Source: Indolivaga capnocytophagoides DSM 22835
GTDB taxonomy: Bacteria > Bacteroidota > Bacteroidia > Bacteroidales > Dysgonomonadaceae
Direction: 5' to 3'
Assembly: GCF_000426485.1 (NCBI RefSeq)
Contig: NZ_AUFL01000019.1
Span: 39,024 to 103,023, forward strand
Length of the DNA stretch: 64,000 bases
The notes under the pieces were generated by a model, which worked only from the letters and a program-made list of their open reading frames with translations, was not told the DNA's origin and did not search any database. The first letter of the stretch is position 1. Every line of letters starts with the position of its first letter. The position numbers and the translations under genes are program-made. This document shows, in pieces, positions 28,351 to 36,747 of the stretch.

Positions 28351-28845
28351 ATGACTTGGTTTGATATATTGATATACATTGTTGTTATATATTGTGTCTT
28401 TAAAGGATATAAGACTGGCTTGATTAAACAGCTGGCGACTTTGGCGGGATTAATTGCCGGTGCTATATTGTCCGGTCAGATATCATCTATTCTTTTGCCG
28501 GTGTTGCAAGGTAAAAGCCATTCGTCGGAATATATACTGGCTCCCCTTTCGTATATGCTGGCATTTGCCCTTATTATGTTAGCATTTTATTTGTTGGGTA
28601 CTTTGATTCAAGGCGTGATTGAAGCCGCAAAGATGGGGACTCTGAACCGGTTGGCAGGAGTAGTTCTTTGCCTTGTTAAGTGGATGTTGGCAATAAGTAT
28701 AGTGATAAATTTAATAGGGAAGATTGATTCAAAACACTATATAATAAGCGAAGATACAATCAACCGCTCTAAAATGTATAAGTACGTGCAGCCATTTGCA
28801 CCGCATATTGTTCCGTTTTTGAAATTCGAGTTTGACAAAGAATAA
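28351..28845 (+). CDS. CvpA-family membrane protein
   Basis: A 164-residue inner-membrane protein with four hydrophobic helices. The opening WFDILIYIVVIYCVFKGYKTGLI and the AGLIAGAILSGQIS stretch match the CvpA family, named for a requirement in colicin V production and linked to envelope function. The gene is 35 bp after the rpmH terminator and has no close downstream partner. Confidence 0.85.
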   Translation: MTWFDILIYIVVIYCVFKGYKTGLIKQLATLAGLIAGAILSGQISSILLPVLQGKSHSSEYILAPLSYMLAFALIMLAFYLLGTLIQGVIEAAKMGTLNRLAGVVLCLVKWMLAISIVINLIGKIDSKHYIISEDTINRSKMYKYVQPFAPHIVPFLKFEFDKE

Positions 28846-28942
28846 TTAGTCTAAGATCTTAGATTTTTTTGTTACGATGGTGAATAAAATGCCTCAAATC
28901 GGTTACAAATTAGAAGCATACTATTAAATCCTTTTTTTTACT

Positions 28943-28950
28943 TAAATTTG
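28943..28950 (+). promoter_or_regulatory. -7 box upstream of patatin gene
   Basis: TAAATTTG fits TAnnTTTG exactly. It implies an ~80-nt 5' UTR that includes the GGTC palindrome at 29009-29019. Confidence 0.5.
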
Positions 28951-29008
28951 GAAATTGAACTGCTTAACAATAATCCTGTTTAGTTGTTCTGTAATATACA
29001 GATAAATA

Positions 29009-29019
29009 GGTCGGAGACC
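29009..29019 (+). repeat. GGTC-N3-GACC palindrome before patatin gene
   Basis: GGTCGGAGACC preceded by AAATA and followed by TTAA. Both arms are intact and only the centre triplet differs from the usual TGA. It ends 16 bases before the start codon. Confidence 0.8.
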
Positions 29020-29035
29020 TTAATACTCGGGTTTT

Positions 29036-29860
29036 ATGCCTCACGAAGATGAAGAATATAAATATAAACTGGGTTTAGCATTAAGTGGTGGTGGAGCTAA
29101 AGGCTTTGCCCATATCGGAGTGCTGAAAGCCATGGATGAGCAGGGGCTGCATCCTGATATTATAGCCGGGACCAGTGCCGGAGCCTTTGCCGGTGTGCTT
29201 TATGCGGACGGAAATAGTCCGGATGAAATAATGTCGTTCTTCAAGAAAAAATCATTTAAAGAATTTGCCGAATTAACTATTCCTCATACAGGAATATTTA
29301 AAACGGATAGGTTTAAGCGTTTTCTAAAAACTCATCTTAAGGCTAAAACTTTCGAAGATCTGCAGATACCCATGAAGATAATAGCAACGGATCTGGCGAA
29401 CGGAACCAGCGTTGTTTTCGATAGGGGACCTCTCATTCCTGCTGTCATAGCGTCATGTGCTTTTCCTATTATATTTACTCCCGCATTGATTAATGAAGTG
29501 TATTATGTTGATGGAGGATTGTTTAAGAATTTTCCTGTTACCCCTATCCGGTTCGATTGCGAAACGGTTATCGGAGTAAACGTTGCGCCACTGACTAAGC
29601 AGGAGTATAAAAACTCGTTGCTGTATATTGCCGAGCGGTCATTTCATTATATGTCGGTCTCTAATTCGTTTGCCGACCGTAAGCTGTGTGATATATTAAT
29701 TGAAACTAACGCTCTGTCGAAATATGCCATGTTTACGCTCGATCATACTCAGGAAATAGCGAATATCGGATACGAGGCTGCGCAGAAAGAATTTGAAAAA
29801 ATAAAGAATCAGGCGATTATAAACAGAGTCAGCGAAAATAAGGAGATCAAGAAGATCTGA
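29036..29860 (+). CDS. patatin-like phospholipase
   Basis: A Ser-Asp dyad hydrolase of 274 residues, probably cytoplasmic or membrane-peripheral, related to RssA/YlbK. Visible motifs are the oxyanion GGGAKG (about 18-23), nucleophile S47 in GTSAG and D159 in YVDGG. It has no signal peptide and no outer-membrane barrel domain, so it is not a type V-secreted patatin. The likely substrate is phospholipid or lysophospholipid. Confidence 0.9.
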   Translation: MPHEDEEYKYKLGLALSGGGAKGFAHIGVLKAMDEQGLHPDIIAGTSAGAFAGVLYADGNSPDEIMSFFKKKSFKEFAELTIPHTGIFKTDRFKRFLKTHLKAKTFEDLQIPMKIIATDLANGTSVVFDRGPLIPAVIASCAFPIIFTPALINEVYYVDGGLFKNFPVTPIRFDCETVIGVNVAPLTKQEYKNSLLYIAERSFHYMSVSNSFADRKLCDILIETNALSKYAMFTLDHTQEIANIGYEAAQKEFEKIKNQAIINRVSENKEIKKI

Positions 29861-29975
29861 GCCTGGAAGTGTGATAATATTTATAGTATATCTCTGATGT
29901 ATATGCCGTTCAACCTATGATTGTCTGTCAAAATGATAAAAAAGTTTTGAACTCCTGATATTTTCACAGTTGATA

Positions 29976-30007
29976 TTTAACTGGTAATGATTTGTTTTGT
30001 AAATTTG
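29976..30007 (+). promoter_or_regulatory. promoter of prs
   Basis: TTTA (29976-29979), a 20-bp spacer and TAAATTTG (30000-30007). Transcription would start about 105 nt before the prs ATG, placing the palindrome at 30083 in the 5' UTR. Confidence 0.6.
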
Positions 30008-30082
30008 CATGCGTAAATCAGTAGATAAGTAAAAAATATATTAATTTCAATCATAACTGGCTTAGATTATTTTATTTACCAA

Positions 30083-30093
30083 TGTAATAAAAG
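30083..30093 (+). repeat. GGTC-type palindrome before prs
   Basis: GGTCTGAGATC. The single change from consensus turns a G-C pair into G-U, so an RNA hairpin would still form. It ends 25 bases before the start codon. Confidence 0.65.
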
Positions 30094-30118
30094 GTCTGAG
30101 ATCATAAAAAGCTCATCA

Positions 30119-31054
30119 ATGGAATCAATACCATTTAAAATCTTCTCCGGAACTAATTCCCGTTATTTAGCAGAAAAAATTTGTAACAGTCTAGGCTGTC
30201 CCCTTGGTAACATGAACATACAGCGTTTTGCCGATGGAGAGTTTTCTGTATCGTACGAAGAATCAATCCGTGGACGTCAGGTTTTTCTGATACAGTCTAC
30301 TTATCCATCTTCAGATAACCTGATGGAACTGCTTCTTATGATTGATGCAGCCAAAAGAGCTTCGGCCAGATCTATTGTCGCTGTTATTCCGTATTTCGGT
30401 TGGGCAAGACAAGACCGTAAGGATAAACCCCGTGTGTCTATCGGTGCAAAACTTATTGCCGATATGCTGGGTGCAGCCGGAATAAACCGTTTGATCACAA
30501 TGGACTTGCATGCCGACCAGATACAAGGGTTCTTTGATGTTCCTGTAGACCACCTTTATGCTTCGGCTATCTTTACCAATTATATCGACACTCTCGATAA
30601 AGAAAATCTCGTTATAGCAACGCCCGATGTCGGAGGTACGAAACGTGCCAGTTCTTATGCGAAATATTTCGGAGTACCGATGGTAATCTGTTACAAGCTC
30701 AGAAAGAAAGCAAATGAAATATCGGAAATGCAAATTATCGGAGATGTTGAAGGAATGGATGTTCTCTTGGTTGACGATATTGTAGATACTGCCGGAACAA
30801 TAACCAAGGCTGCCGATTTGATGATGTCTCACGGAGCCCGTTCGGTGAGGGCGATTGCCAGCCATGCGGTGATGTCTGACCCTGCATCCGAAAGAGTGGA
30901 TAAATCGGCTCTCTCCGAGATGTTATTTACAGACAGTATACCTTATTCTAAAAAATGCGAAAAGGTGACTATTCTGTCTATTGCGGATGTCTTTGCAGAC
31001 TCTATCAGAAGGGTTTGTAATAACGAATCTATCAGCTCATTATACGTATTGTAA
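30119..31054 (+). CDS. prs: ribose-phosphate pyrophosphokinase
   Basis: Makes PRPP from ribose-5-phosphate and ATP for nucleotide, His and Trp synthesis. The 311 residues contain the ribose-5-phosphate/ATP region WARQDRKDKPR, the metal-binding DLHADQIQGFFDVP and the PRPP-binding loop VDDIVDTAGTI. It is monocistronic, with a long 5' UTR that carries a repeat palindrome and with a strong terminator. Confidence 0.97.
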   Translation: MESIPFKIFSGTNSRYLAEKICNSLGCPLGNMNIQRFADGEFSVSYEESIRGRQVFLIQSTYPSSDNLMELLLMIDAAKRASARSIVAVIPYFGWARQDRKDKPRVSIGAKLIADMLGAAGINRLITMDLHADQIQGFFDVPVDHLYASAIFTNYIDTLDKENLVIATPDVGGTKRASSYAKYFGVPMVICYKLRKKANEISEMQIIGDVEGMDVLLVDDIVDTAGTITKAADLMMSHGARSVRAIASHAVMSDPASERVDKSALSEMLFTDSIPYSKKCEKVTILSIADVFADSIRRVCNNESISSLYVL

Positions 31055-31071
31055 TAAAACTTATATAAGAA

Positions 31072-31110
31072 GGTCGGAACTGAATCAGAATGGTTCGTTC
31101 CGGCTTTTTT
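31072..31110 (+). terminator. terminator of prs
   Basis: GTCGGAAC pairs with GTTCCGGC (one G-U), 16-nt loop, followed by six T's. Confidence 0.85.
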
Positions 31111-31186
31111 GTTTTATTATAAGATGTTCGCAACACAAATGTTGCTTGCATATCCGGTGCTTCCGGCTTTTATATCTTCTGATTAT

Positions 31187-31217
31187 TTTGCAGTTTGCAT
31201 AAATAAGAATATTTTTG
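31187..31217 (+). promoter_or_regulatory. promoter of psd-pssA operon
   Basis: TTTG (31187-31190), a 19-bp spacer and TATTTTTG (31210-31217) match the Bacteroidota promoter exactly. The 5' UTR would be about 150 nt and includes the palindrome at 31349. Confidence 0.75.
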
Positions 31218-31348
31218 CTCCACGAAAAATAGCGACTGAAGAATAAATATTCAAGAAAATTTGTATCTTATTCGCAAGGGGTGATTGTTATTGTTATCTA
31301 AGAATACGCAATAATAGACAATCAACATAATGAATGTGAATTAAAATA

Positions 31349-31359
31349 GGTCTGAGACC
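31349..31359 (+). repeat. GGTC-N3-GACC palindrome before psd
   Basis: GGTCTGAGACC, consensus form, preceded by AAAATA and followed by TTAAAA. It lies in the transcribed leader, 18 bases before the psd ATG. Confidence 0.85.
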
Positions 31360-31377
31360 TTAAAATAAGTTTTAAGA

Positions 31378-32046
31378 ATGAAATTGCATCATGAAGGACG
31401 TAGCGAACTAGTAATTCTGTTTATAATCTTATCTGTTATAAACGGCGCATTGGTTTACTTTTTCGGGAAAAATATTTTCACATATGTAGTATTAAGTGCA
31501 TCAGTCGTTTTCTTTTTTATTGTTCTGAATTTTTATAGAAGCCCGTTCAGACGATTCAAAGGAGATATGGATAATTCGATAGTATGTCCGGCCGATGGCA
31601 GGATTGTTGCGATAGAAGAAGTATTCGAATCCGAATATTTTAAAGATAATCGTTTACAGGTATCTGTTTTTATGTCGCCGTTGAATGTTCATGCCAACTG
31701 GTTTCCGGTGAATGGAACAGTGATCTTTAAAAAACATCATAACGGACGGTTTCAGGCTGCATATCTGCCAAAATCAAGTGTCGAAAACGAAAGATCGACA
31801 GTTGTTATACGAAGAGACGACGGGGTGGAAGTGCTTATGCGTCAGATAGCCGGAGCCATGGCTAAGCGTATCGTTACATATCCCGAAGAAGGAGAACGTG
31901 CGCATATTGATGATCATATGGGATTTATAAAACTTGGATCCCGAGTGGATTTGTTCTTGCCTCTTGATACCAAAATCAATGTTACTCTTGATCAGAATGT
32001 AATCGGTAACCAGACTGTAATAGGAGAACTTCCTCAAAAAATATAG
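31378..32046 (+). CDS. psd: phosphatidylserine decarboxylase
   Basis: Converts phosphatidylserine to phosphatidylethanolamine at the inner membrane. The 222-residue short-type proenzyme has two N-terminal hydrophobic segments (about 10-50), the motif SPLNVHANWFPVNG, and the self-cleavage site Gly187-Ser188 in FIKLGSRVD, where Ser becomes the pyruvoyl group. It is 3 bp from pssA, so the two consecutive enzymes of the pathway are co-expressed. Confidence 0.95.
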   Translation: MKLHHEGRSELVILFIILSVINGALVYFFGKNIFTYVVLSASVVFFFIVLNFYRSPFRRFKGDMDNSIVCPADGRIVAIEEVFESEYFKDNRLQVSVFMSPLNVHANWFPVNGTVIFKKHHNGRFQAAYLPKSSVENERSTVVIRRDDGVEVLMRQIAGAMAKRIVTYPEEGERAHIDDHMGFIKLGSRVDLFLPLDTKINVTLDQNVIGNQTVIGELPQKI

Positions 32047-32049
32047 AAA

Positions 32050-32790
32050 ATGAAAAAGCATATACCCAATTTCCTTACATCCATGAATATCCTTTCGGGT
32101 TGTATCGCCTGTGTTATGGCGTTTAACGGTAATTATTTATGGGTGGTGATTTGGGTTATTACGGGAGCTGTTTTCGATTTTTTCGATGGCTTTTCGGCTC
32201 GTCTGTTGAAGGCTTATTCTCCTTTGGGAAAGGAGTTGGATTCTCTCGCCGACATGGTTAGTTTCGGATTGGCGCCGGCTTTGGCTGTTTTTCATTTTCT
32301 ATCCACAAATAACACTTTAGGGTCTCCTTTTTTTGATTTTTCTGATGGGACTTCTTTTTATCTGCGTGAACTTATTCCTTATATAAGTTTCTTATTGGTT
32401 ATATTCTCAGGTCTGCGTCTTGCAAAATTTAATATAGATGAGAGGCAGTCAACTACATTTATCGGATTGCCGACTCCTGCCAATGCTTTGTTCTGGATTA
32501 GCTTTTGTCTTGGGGCAAGCCGTTTTGATGAGCTGACGCAGCTATTTCTTTTTTATCCGACCGTTGTTCTTATTATTGTATTTTCGTTGTTGATGATTGT
32601 TGAAATACCTATGTTTTCACTAAAAATCAAGAGCCTGAAATTGAAAGGAAATGAACTTCGCTACCTTTTGGTTGTTTTTATGATAGCGGCAGTTATACTT
32701 TGGAATGTATTGGGCATAGCAGCAGGGATTATTTTATATATCATATTGTCAGTCGTGTCAGCCAAGCGTACTCAGTCAAAAAACGGTTGA
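32050..32790 (+). CDS. pssA: CDP-diacylglycerol-serine O-phosphatidyltransferase
   Basis: Makes phosphatidylserine from CDP-diacylglycerol and serine. The CDP-alcohol phosphotransferase signature is complete: D43, D46-G47, A50-R51, G60, D64 and D68. The 246 residues form about seven to eight hydrophobic helices. It is the second gene of the psd operon. No clear terminator is seen after the stop. Confidence 0.95.
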   Translation: MKKHIPNFLTSMNILSGCIACVMAFNGNYLWVVIWVITGAVFDFFDGFSARLLKAYSPLGKELDSLADMVSFGLAPALAVFHFLSTNNTLGSPFFDFSDGTSFYLRELIPYISFLLVIFSGLRLAKFNIDERQSTTFIGLPTPANALFWISFCLGASRFDELTQLFLFYPTVVLIIVFSLLMIVEIPMFSLKIKSLKLKGNELRYLLVVFMIAAVILWNVLGIAAGIILYIILSVVSAKRTQSKNG

Positions 32791-32933
32791 TACCTCATGA
32801 CCAGGAAAGGCGGTAAGCCTGTATAGTCGTTAAATTTTACAAAAAGTTTTCCTCGTTAATGTCTTTTGCCGTATTTTTAGGCTTATGATAAGTTTCGTTA
32901 TCATACCTTAGTGTTTATGTAATTCGATAAATT

Positions 32934-33046
32934 AAGTAACAGAAAGTATTTAATGATGCATTATAGAGTAATAACTACTTGTTGCTTTTATGCTTATAAA
33001 GTCAATAAATAGATCTGGAACCTTAAAAAGGTCGAAAACCTTTAAA
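32934..33046 (+). repeat. dispersed ~90-bp repeat, copy R2
   Basis: Starts AAGTAACAGAAAGTATTTAA and carries the same 19-codon frame (32953-33012: MMHYRVITTCCFYAYKVNK). The palindrome is decayed (GATCTGGAACC, 33012-33022) but is followed by a second small hairpin, AAAGGT-CGAAA-ACCTTT (33027-33043). It ends just before the DUF4834 gene. Confidence 0.7.
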
Positions 33047-33066
33047 ACTCCAAACGGAAATAGAAA

Positions 33067-33315
33067 ATGGGCAGCTTTTTACTCTTCATATTACTTATAT
33101 TTTTCCTGATCATTGGATTAGGAGTGGGATTTATTCTTCGATTCCTGCGGCTTTTCACGAAAGGGGCAAGAGTCTCATCGTCATTCGGCGGTACATCCCG
33201 CAACAATCAACAATCTCATAACGATAGTTCTACGTCTGATGCGGGGCAGCAGCCTCAGGGAAAAGTCTTCAGTAAAGACGAAGGCGAGTATGTCGATTAC
33301 GAAGAAGTCAAATAG
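33067..33315 (+). CDS. DUF4834-like small membrane protein
   Basis: An 82-residue protein with one N-terminal hydrophobic helix (about 3-28), then a polar Ser/Asn/Gln-rich segment and the end GKVFSKDEGEYVDYEEVK. This layout fits the Bacteroidetes family DUF4834; the function is unknown. It sits between repeat copy R2 and the convergent sirtuin gene. Confidence 0.75.
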   Translation: MGSFLLFILLIFFLIIGLGVGFILRFLRLFTKGARVSSSFGGTSRNNQQSHNDSSTSDAGQQPQGKVFSKDEGEYVDYEEVK

Positions 33316-33334
33316 TAAAAACGATTAGGGATTC

Positions 33335-34021
33335 TTACTTTTCCAGTAATTTAATAAGGTCACTCATTCCTTCTGATGCGCCTTTTTTTATGAAAGTTAC
33401 ATTCGGACGGTATATCGAAACATCTTTCGGGTCTATCAGGTAGATCGGAGTATCAGGTGAAACGTAATTTACTAAACCTGCAGCAGGATATACATTGAGG
33501 GAGGTTCCTATTACGATAAGGATATCGGCTTGTTCGGTAATTTTCTCAGCTTCGTACATCATAGGAACGGCTTCTCCGAACCAAACAATATGAGGGCGGA
33601 TTTGTGAGCCGTCCGAGCTTTTGTCTCCAAGTTTGGTATCGGGATTTTGAGGGTCGGCGTCCATAATCAGATCCGGATTTCGGGACGACCGTATTTTCAT
33701 TAACTCTCCATGCAGGTGCAGCACATGTTTGCTTCCTGCCTTTTCATGAAGATTGTCTACATTCTGTGTGATAATGTGTACACTGTACTTTTCCTGCAGA
33801 GATGCTAGCAGCAGATGTCCTTTATTCGGTTTTGCATTAATTGTCTCCCGACGTCTTTTATTATAGAAATCAAGAACCAGCTGGGGATTGCGCATAAATC
33901 CCTCGGGAGTGGCTACATCTTCTACTTTATATTGATCCCATAAACCTCCGGAATCCCTGAATGTTGCGATTCCGCTTTCTGCACTCATCCCTGCTCCTGT
34001 CAGAACTACTATATTCTTCAT
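33335..34021 (-). CDS. cobB: Sir2-family NAD-dependent protein deacylase
   Basis: Removes acyl groups from protein lysines using NAD. The 228-residue frame starts at MKNIVVLTGAGMSAESG, the typical sirtuin opening; the 14 extra upstream codons in the same frame are unlikely to be used. TQNVDNLHEKAG and the catalytic His in HLHGEL are present. The Cys4 zinc site is absent, with RSSRNPDLIMD in its place, as in some Bacteroidetes sirtuins. It is divergent from the first FKBP gene. Confidence 0.9.
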   Translation of the reverse strand: MKNIVVLTGAGMSAESGIATFRDSGGLWDQYKVEDVATPEGFMRNPQLVLDFYNKRRRETINAKPNKGHLLLASLQEKYSVHIITQNVDNLHEKAGSKHVLHLHGELMKIRSSRNPDLIMDADPQNPDTKLGDKSSDGSQIRPHIVWFGEAVPMMYEAEKITEQADILIVIGTSLNVYPAAGLVNYVSPDTPIYLIDPKDVSIYRPNVTFIKKGASEGMSDLIKLLEK

Positions 34022-34114
34022 TTTCACACATTTTTTTGAAAGATTTAACAGATCTCTCTTCAAATAAGATATAATTTCGAGAACGAAAGTTAGATAAAAT
34101 ATCGCTAAAAGAAT

Positions 34115-34122
34115 TACTTTTG
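34115..34122 (+). promoter_or_regulatory. -7 box upstream of first FKBP gene
   Basis: TACTTTTG fits TAnnTTTG; no good TTTG lies at the usual distance upstream. Confidence 0.4.
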
Positions 34123-34185
34123 CAGCAACAAAGTATGTAATAAACCAAACAGGGAATAAATCCCTATTTTTTAATTGAAAAACAA

Positions 34186-34770
34186 ATGGATAAAATCAGT
34201 TATGCTTTAGGTCTGAGCATCGCCAATAATTTTTTAAGTTCGGGAATCAATAAGCTTGATATAGAAACATTCGCTAAAGCTATAGATGATGTATTGAACC
34301 AAAAGCAGACATCGATGAATTACGATGAAGCAAAAAACGTAATCAACGAATACTTCACCAAATTACAAGACGAAAAACTGACTATAAATCTGAAAGCAGG
34401 ACAAGAGTTTCTTGCTATCAATAAAAATCGTCCAGGCGTAGTTACTCTTCCCAGCGGATTACAATATGAGATAATTAAAGAAGGAAACGGAAAGATTCCT
34501 GCGGCTACCGATCAGGTAAAATGCCATTATCATGGAACATTGATCGATGGTACTGTTTTCGATAGCAGTGTTCAGCGTGGTACACCTGCAACATTCGGTG
34601 TTAATCAGGTTATCAAAGGATGGGTAGAAGCTTTACAGTTGATGCCGGTTGGTTCTAAATGGAAACTTTTTATCCCATCGGATCTTGCTTACGGAGCACA
34701 AGGAGCCGGACAGTCTATCGAGCCTAATTCGACTTTGGTGTTCGAGGTAGAAGTTTTGGATATCGTATAA
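34186..34770 (+). CDS. FKBP-type peptidyl-prolyl isomerase, cytoplasmic
   Basis: A prolyl isomerase and chaperone of 194 residues. An N-terminal helical dimerisation segment (about 1-75) precedes an FKBP domain (about 85-194) with VKCHYHGTLIDGTVFDSS, NQVIKGWVEALQLMPVG and PSDLAYG, which contain the usual active-site aromatics. There is no signal peptide. Its C-terminal domain is closely similar to that of the next gene, suggesting tandem duplication. Confidence 0.93.
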   Translation: MDKISYALGLSIANNFLSSGINKLDIETFAKAIDDVLNQKQTSMNYDEAKNVINEYFTKLQDEKLTINLKAGQEFLAINKNRPGVVTLPSGLQYEIIKEGNGKIPAATDQVKCHYHGTLIDGTVFDSSVQRGTPATFGVNQVIKGWVEALQLMPVGSKWKLFIPSDLAYGAQGAGQSIEPNSTLVFEVEVLDIV

Positions 34771-34843
34771 TCAATATTTGAAAGAAATATTTTTTTTAAA
34801 GAAACAAGTAAATAATTACTTATTAAATACATTTGCCTTAACA

Positions 34844-35848
34844 ATGAAAAAATTTCAAATTCTAGCACTAGGTGCGATTGCTGCAATCGGAGCTTCAGTA
34901 GCTTCTTGCGATGGAGGAACTGCAACTCCTAACGCATCATTAAAAACAGAAGTTGACTCTTTATCTTATGCTTATGGAGTACAATTAGCTGAAAGCGGTC
35001 TTAGCCAATACTTGACCCAATTAGGAGTAACACAAGATACTGCTATGTTCAAGGCTTCGTACGCTCAGCGTATCGCAGCTGAATCTGATGCTGCTAAAAA
35101 AGCTACTTTAGAAAAAGAATTGACAACAAAATTGGACTCTCTAAATAAAGCTAATTCTAAAAACCTTGCTTTGTTTATAAAAGGTCTTAACGAAAGCTTC
35201 AATTCAAGCAGCAAAGATCAGGATGCTTATTTCAATGGTCTTCAGATCGGAGGACAATTGAAACAAATGTCTGAAAATTTCGAAAATCAAGTGCTGGACT
35301 CAGCTAAGATAAACAAAACTGCTTTACTTGCCGGTGTTTTGAATTCTTTGAAACATGAAAAGATTGCTATTGCAAATTCTTCTGAATTGGTTCAGACTAA
35401 AGCAATGGAGTCTCAAAAAAGAGCTCAGGCTAAACACGAAGAAGAGTTGAAAGCTCAATATCAGCCACAAATTGAAGCAGGACAGAAATTCCTTGCAGAA
35501 AACAAAGCTAAAGATGGTGTTGTAACACTTCCTAGCGGACTTCAATACAAAGTGGTAAAACAAGGAGCCGGGGCAAAACCTGCTGCAACAGACCGTGTGA
35601 AAGTATTCTATAAAGGATCTTTGATCGACGGAACTGTATTCGAAACAAATGAAGGTAAAGATCCTGCTGTATTCGGAGTTGGACAGGTTATTAAAGGTTG
35701 GACAGAAGCATTGCAATTGATGCCTGCCGGATCAAAATGGACATTATATATCCCTTACGATTTAGCTTATGGCGGTCAGCAAGCTGGCTCTATCTCTCCT
35801 TTCTCTACTTTGATCTTCGATATCGAACTAGTTAGCATCGAGAAGTAA
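34844..35848 (+). CDS. FKBP-type peptidyl-prolyl isomerase, lipoprotein
   Basis: A 334-residue envelope isomerase. I take the ATG at 34844 because it begins a lipoprotein signal (MKKFQILALGAIAAIGASVASC, lipobox Cys about 22). Earlier in-frame codons precede an apparent -7 box (TACATTTG at 34828-34835). An N-terminal FkpA-like helical domain (about 30-220) is followed by an FKBP domain (KVFYKGSLIDGTVFETN, PYDLAYGG). It is paired with the cytoplasmic paralogue upstream. Confidence 0.92.
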   Translation: MKKFQILALGAIAAIGASVASCDGGTATPNASLKTEVDSLSYAYGVQLAESGLSQYLTQLGVTQDTAMFKASYAQRIAAESDAAKKATLEKELTTKLDSLNKANSKNLALFIKGLNESFNSSSKDQDAYFNGLQIGGQLKQMSENFENQVLDSAKINKTALLAGVLNSLKHEKIAIANSSELVQTKAMESQKRAQAKHEEELKAQYQPQIEAGQKFLAENKAKDGVVTLPSGLQYKVVKQGAGAKPAATDRVKVFYKGSLIDGTVFETNEGKDPAVFGVGQVIKGWTEALQLMPAGSKWTLYIPYDLAYGGQQAGSISPFSTLIFDIELVSIEK

Positions 35849-35870
35849 TATCATACAAAATGATAATAAT

Positions 35871-35906
35871 AAAATGCTCTGGCAATATATGTCAGAGCAT
35901 TTTATT
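35871..35906 (+). terminator. terminator after FKBP pair
   Basis: AAAATGCTCTG and CAGAGCATTTT pair perfectly across an 11-nt loop, then TATTTATTT. Confidence 0.88.
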
Positions 35907-35981
35907 TATTTAAGAATATCTTAAAATGTCTTTTTTTACAATAAATAGTAAGTGAAAGTGAGTCTTTTTATATAAAAAAGC

Positions 35982-36010
35982 GGTATATCAAAAAAATACC
36001 ATTATATTTG
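35982..36010 (+). promoter_or_regulatory. promoter and possible operator of Lrp gene
   Basis: The -7 box TATATTTG is at 36003-36010. An inverted repeat GGTAT-N9-ATACC (35982-35986 / 35996-36000) fills the spacer just upstream, where a bound repressor would block polymerase. Autoregulation by the Lrp protein is inference. Confidence 0.45.
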
Positions 36011-36038
36011 GCAGTTAAATCTAATAAAAAGATAGAAT

Positions 36039-36503
36039 ATGGAGAAAATCGATAAACTTGACAAAAAGATTCTGGAGATAATATCTCAGAATGCCCGTAT
36101 CCCATTCAAGGATGTGGCTTTGGAGTGTGGTGTTTCGCGTGCGGCTATTCATCAGCGTGTGCAGCGAATGATAGAGATGAAAGTGATCATCGGTTCGGGT
36201 TATATAATCAATCCTAAAGTTTTAGGATATAATACATGTACTTATATCGGGGTAAAACTTGAAAAAGGTTCTATGTATAAAACCGTTATACCCGAGTTGG
36301 ATAAAATTCCCGAGATTGTAGAATCTCATTTTACTACAGGACCTTATACAATCCTAGTGAAACTTTATGCTAGAGACAACGAACACTTAATGGACTTATT
36401 GAATAACAAAATCCAGGAAATCCCCGGAGTTGTGGCTACCGAAACAATGATCTCTTTGAGCCAGGGTGTAAAACGGCAGATCCCTATAACAAAGGCTGAA
36501 TAA
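36039..36503 (+). CDS. Lrp/AsnC-family transcriptional regulator
   Basis: A 154-residue regulator. The N-terminal helix-turn-helix (about 5-60: DKKILEIISQNARIPFKDVALECGVSRAAIHQRVQRM) is followed by a RAM ligand-binding domain (about 70-150) with GPYTILVKLYARD. It probably senses an amino acid or related metabolite. It is monocistronic, with a palindrome in its promoter and a terminator after. Confidence 0.92.
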   Translation: MEKIDKLDKKILEIISQNARIPFKDVALECGVSRAAIHQRVQRMIEMKVIIGSGYIINPKVLGYNTCTYIGVKLEKGSMYKTVIPELDKIPEIVESHFTTGPYTILVKLYARDNEHLMDLLNNKIQEIPGVVATETMISLSQGVKRQIPITKAE

Positions 36504-36514
36504 GATCTGAGACC
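36504..36514 (+). repeat. GGTC-type palindrome after Lrp stop
   Basis: GATCTGAGACC directly after the TAA stop; one arm base is changed. It is one of the few copies not placed just before a start codon (the next gene starts 233 bp on). Confidence 0.55.
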
Positions 36515-36552
36515 TTAAAGTTTTCAAGCTTCTTTATTTCACATAAGAAATC

Positions 36553-36593
36553 AAAAGGATAGTCTGCTAAAAGTAGATTATCCTTTTGGTTTT
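36553..36593 (+). terminator. terminator of Lrp gene
   Basis: AAAAGGATAGTCT pairs with AGATTATCCTTTT (one mismatch or wobble) across a 9-nt loop, followed by GGTTTTT. Confidence 0.8.
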
Positions 36594-36703
36594 TATGCAG
36601 TTTACCGTGTTTTACATGATTCCGTTATGCTAAAATCCGGACATCAACACCTTCCTCTTCATACAAAAAAAGTGAAAAGCATATGCTTTCATATATTTTT
36701 TAA

Positions 36704-36711
36704 TACTTTTG
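36704..36711 (+). promoter_or_regulatory. -7 box upstream of PASTA gene
   Basis: TACTTTTG, an exact TAnnTTTG match, 36 bases before the ATG. No clear -33 element was found. Confidence 0.45.
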
Positions 36712-36747
36712 CAATTCGGATGTATTGTCCATAAATAGGAAATCAAA

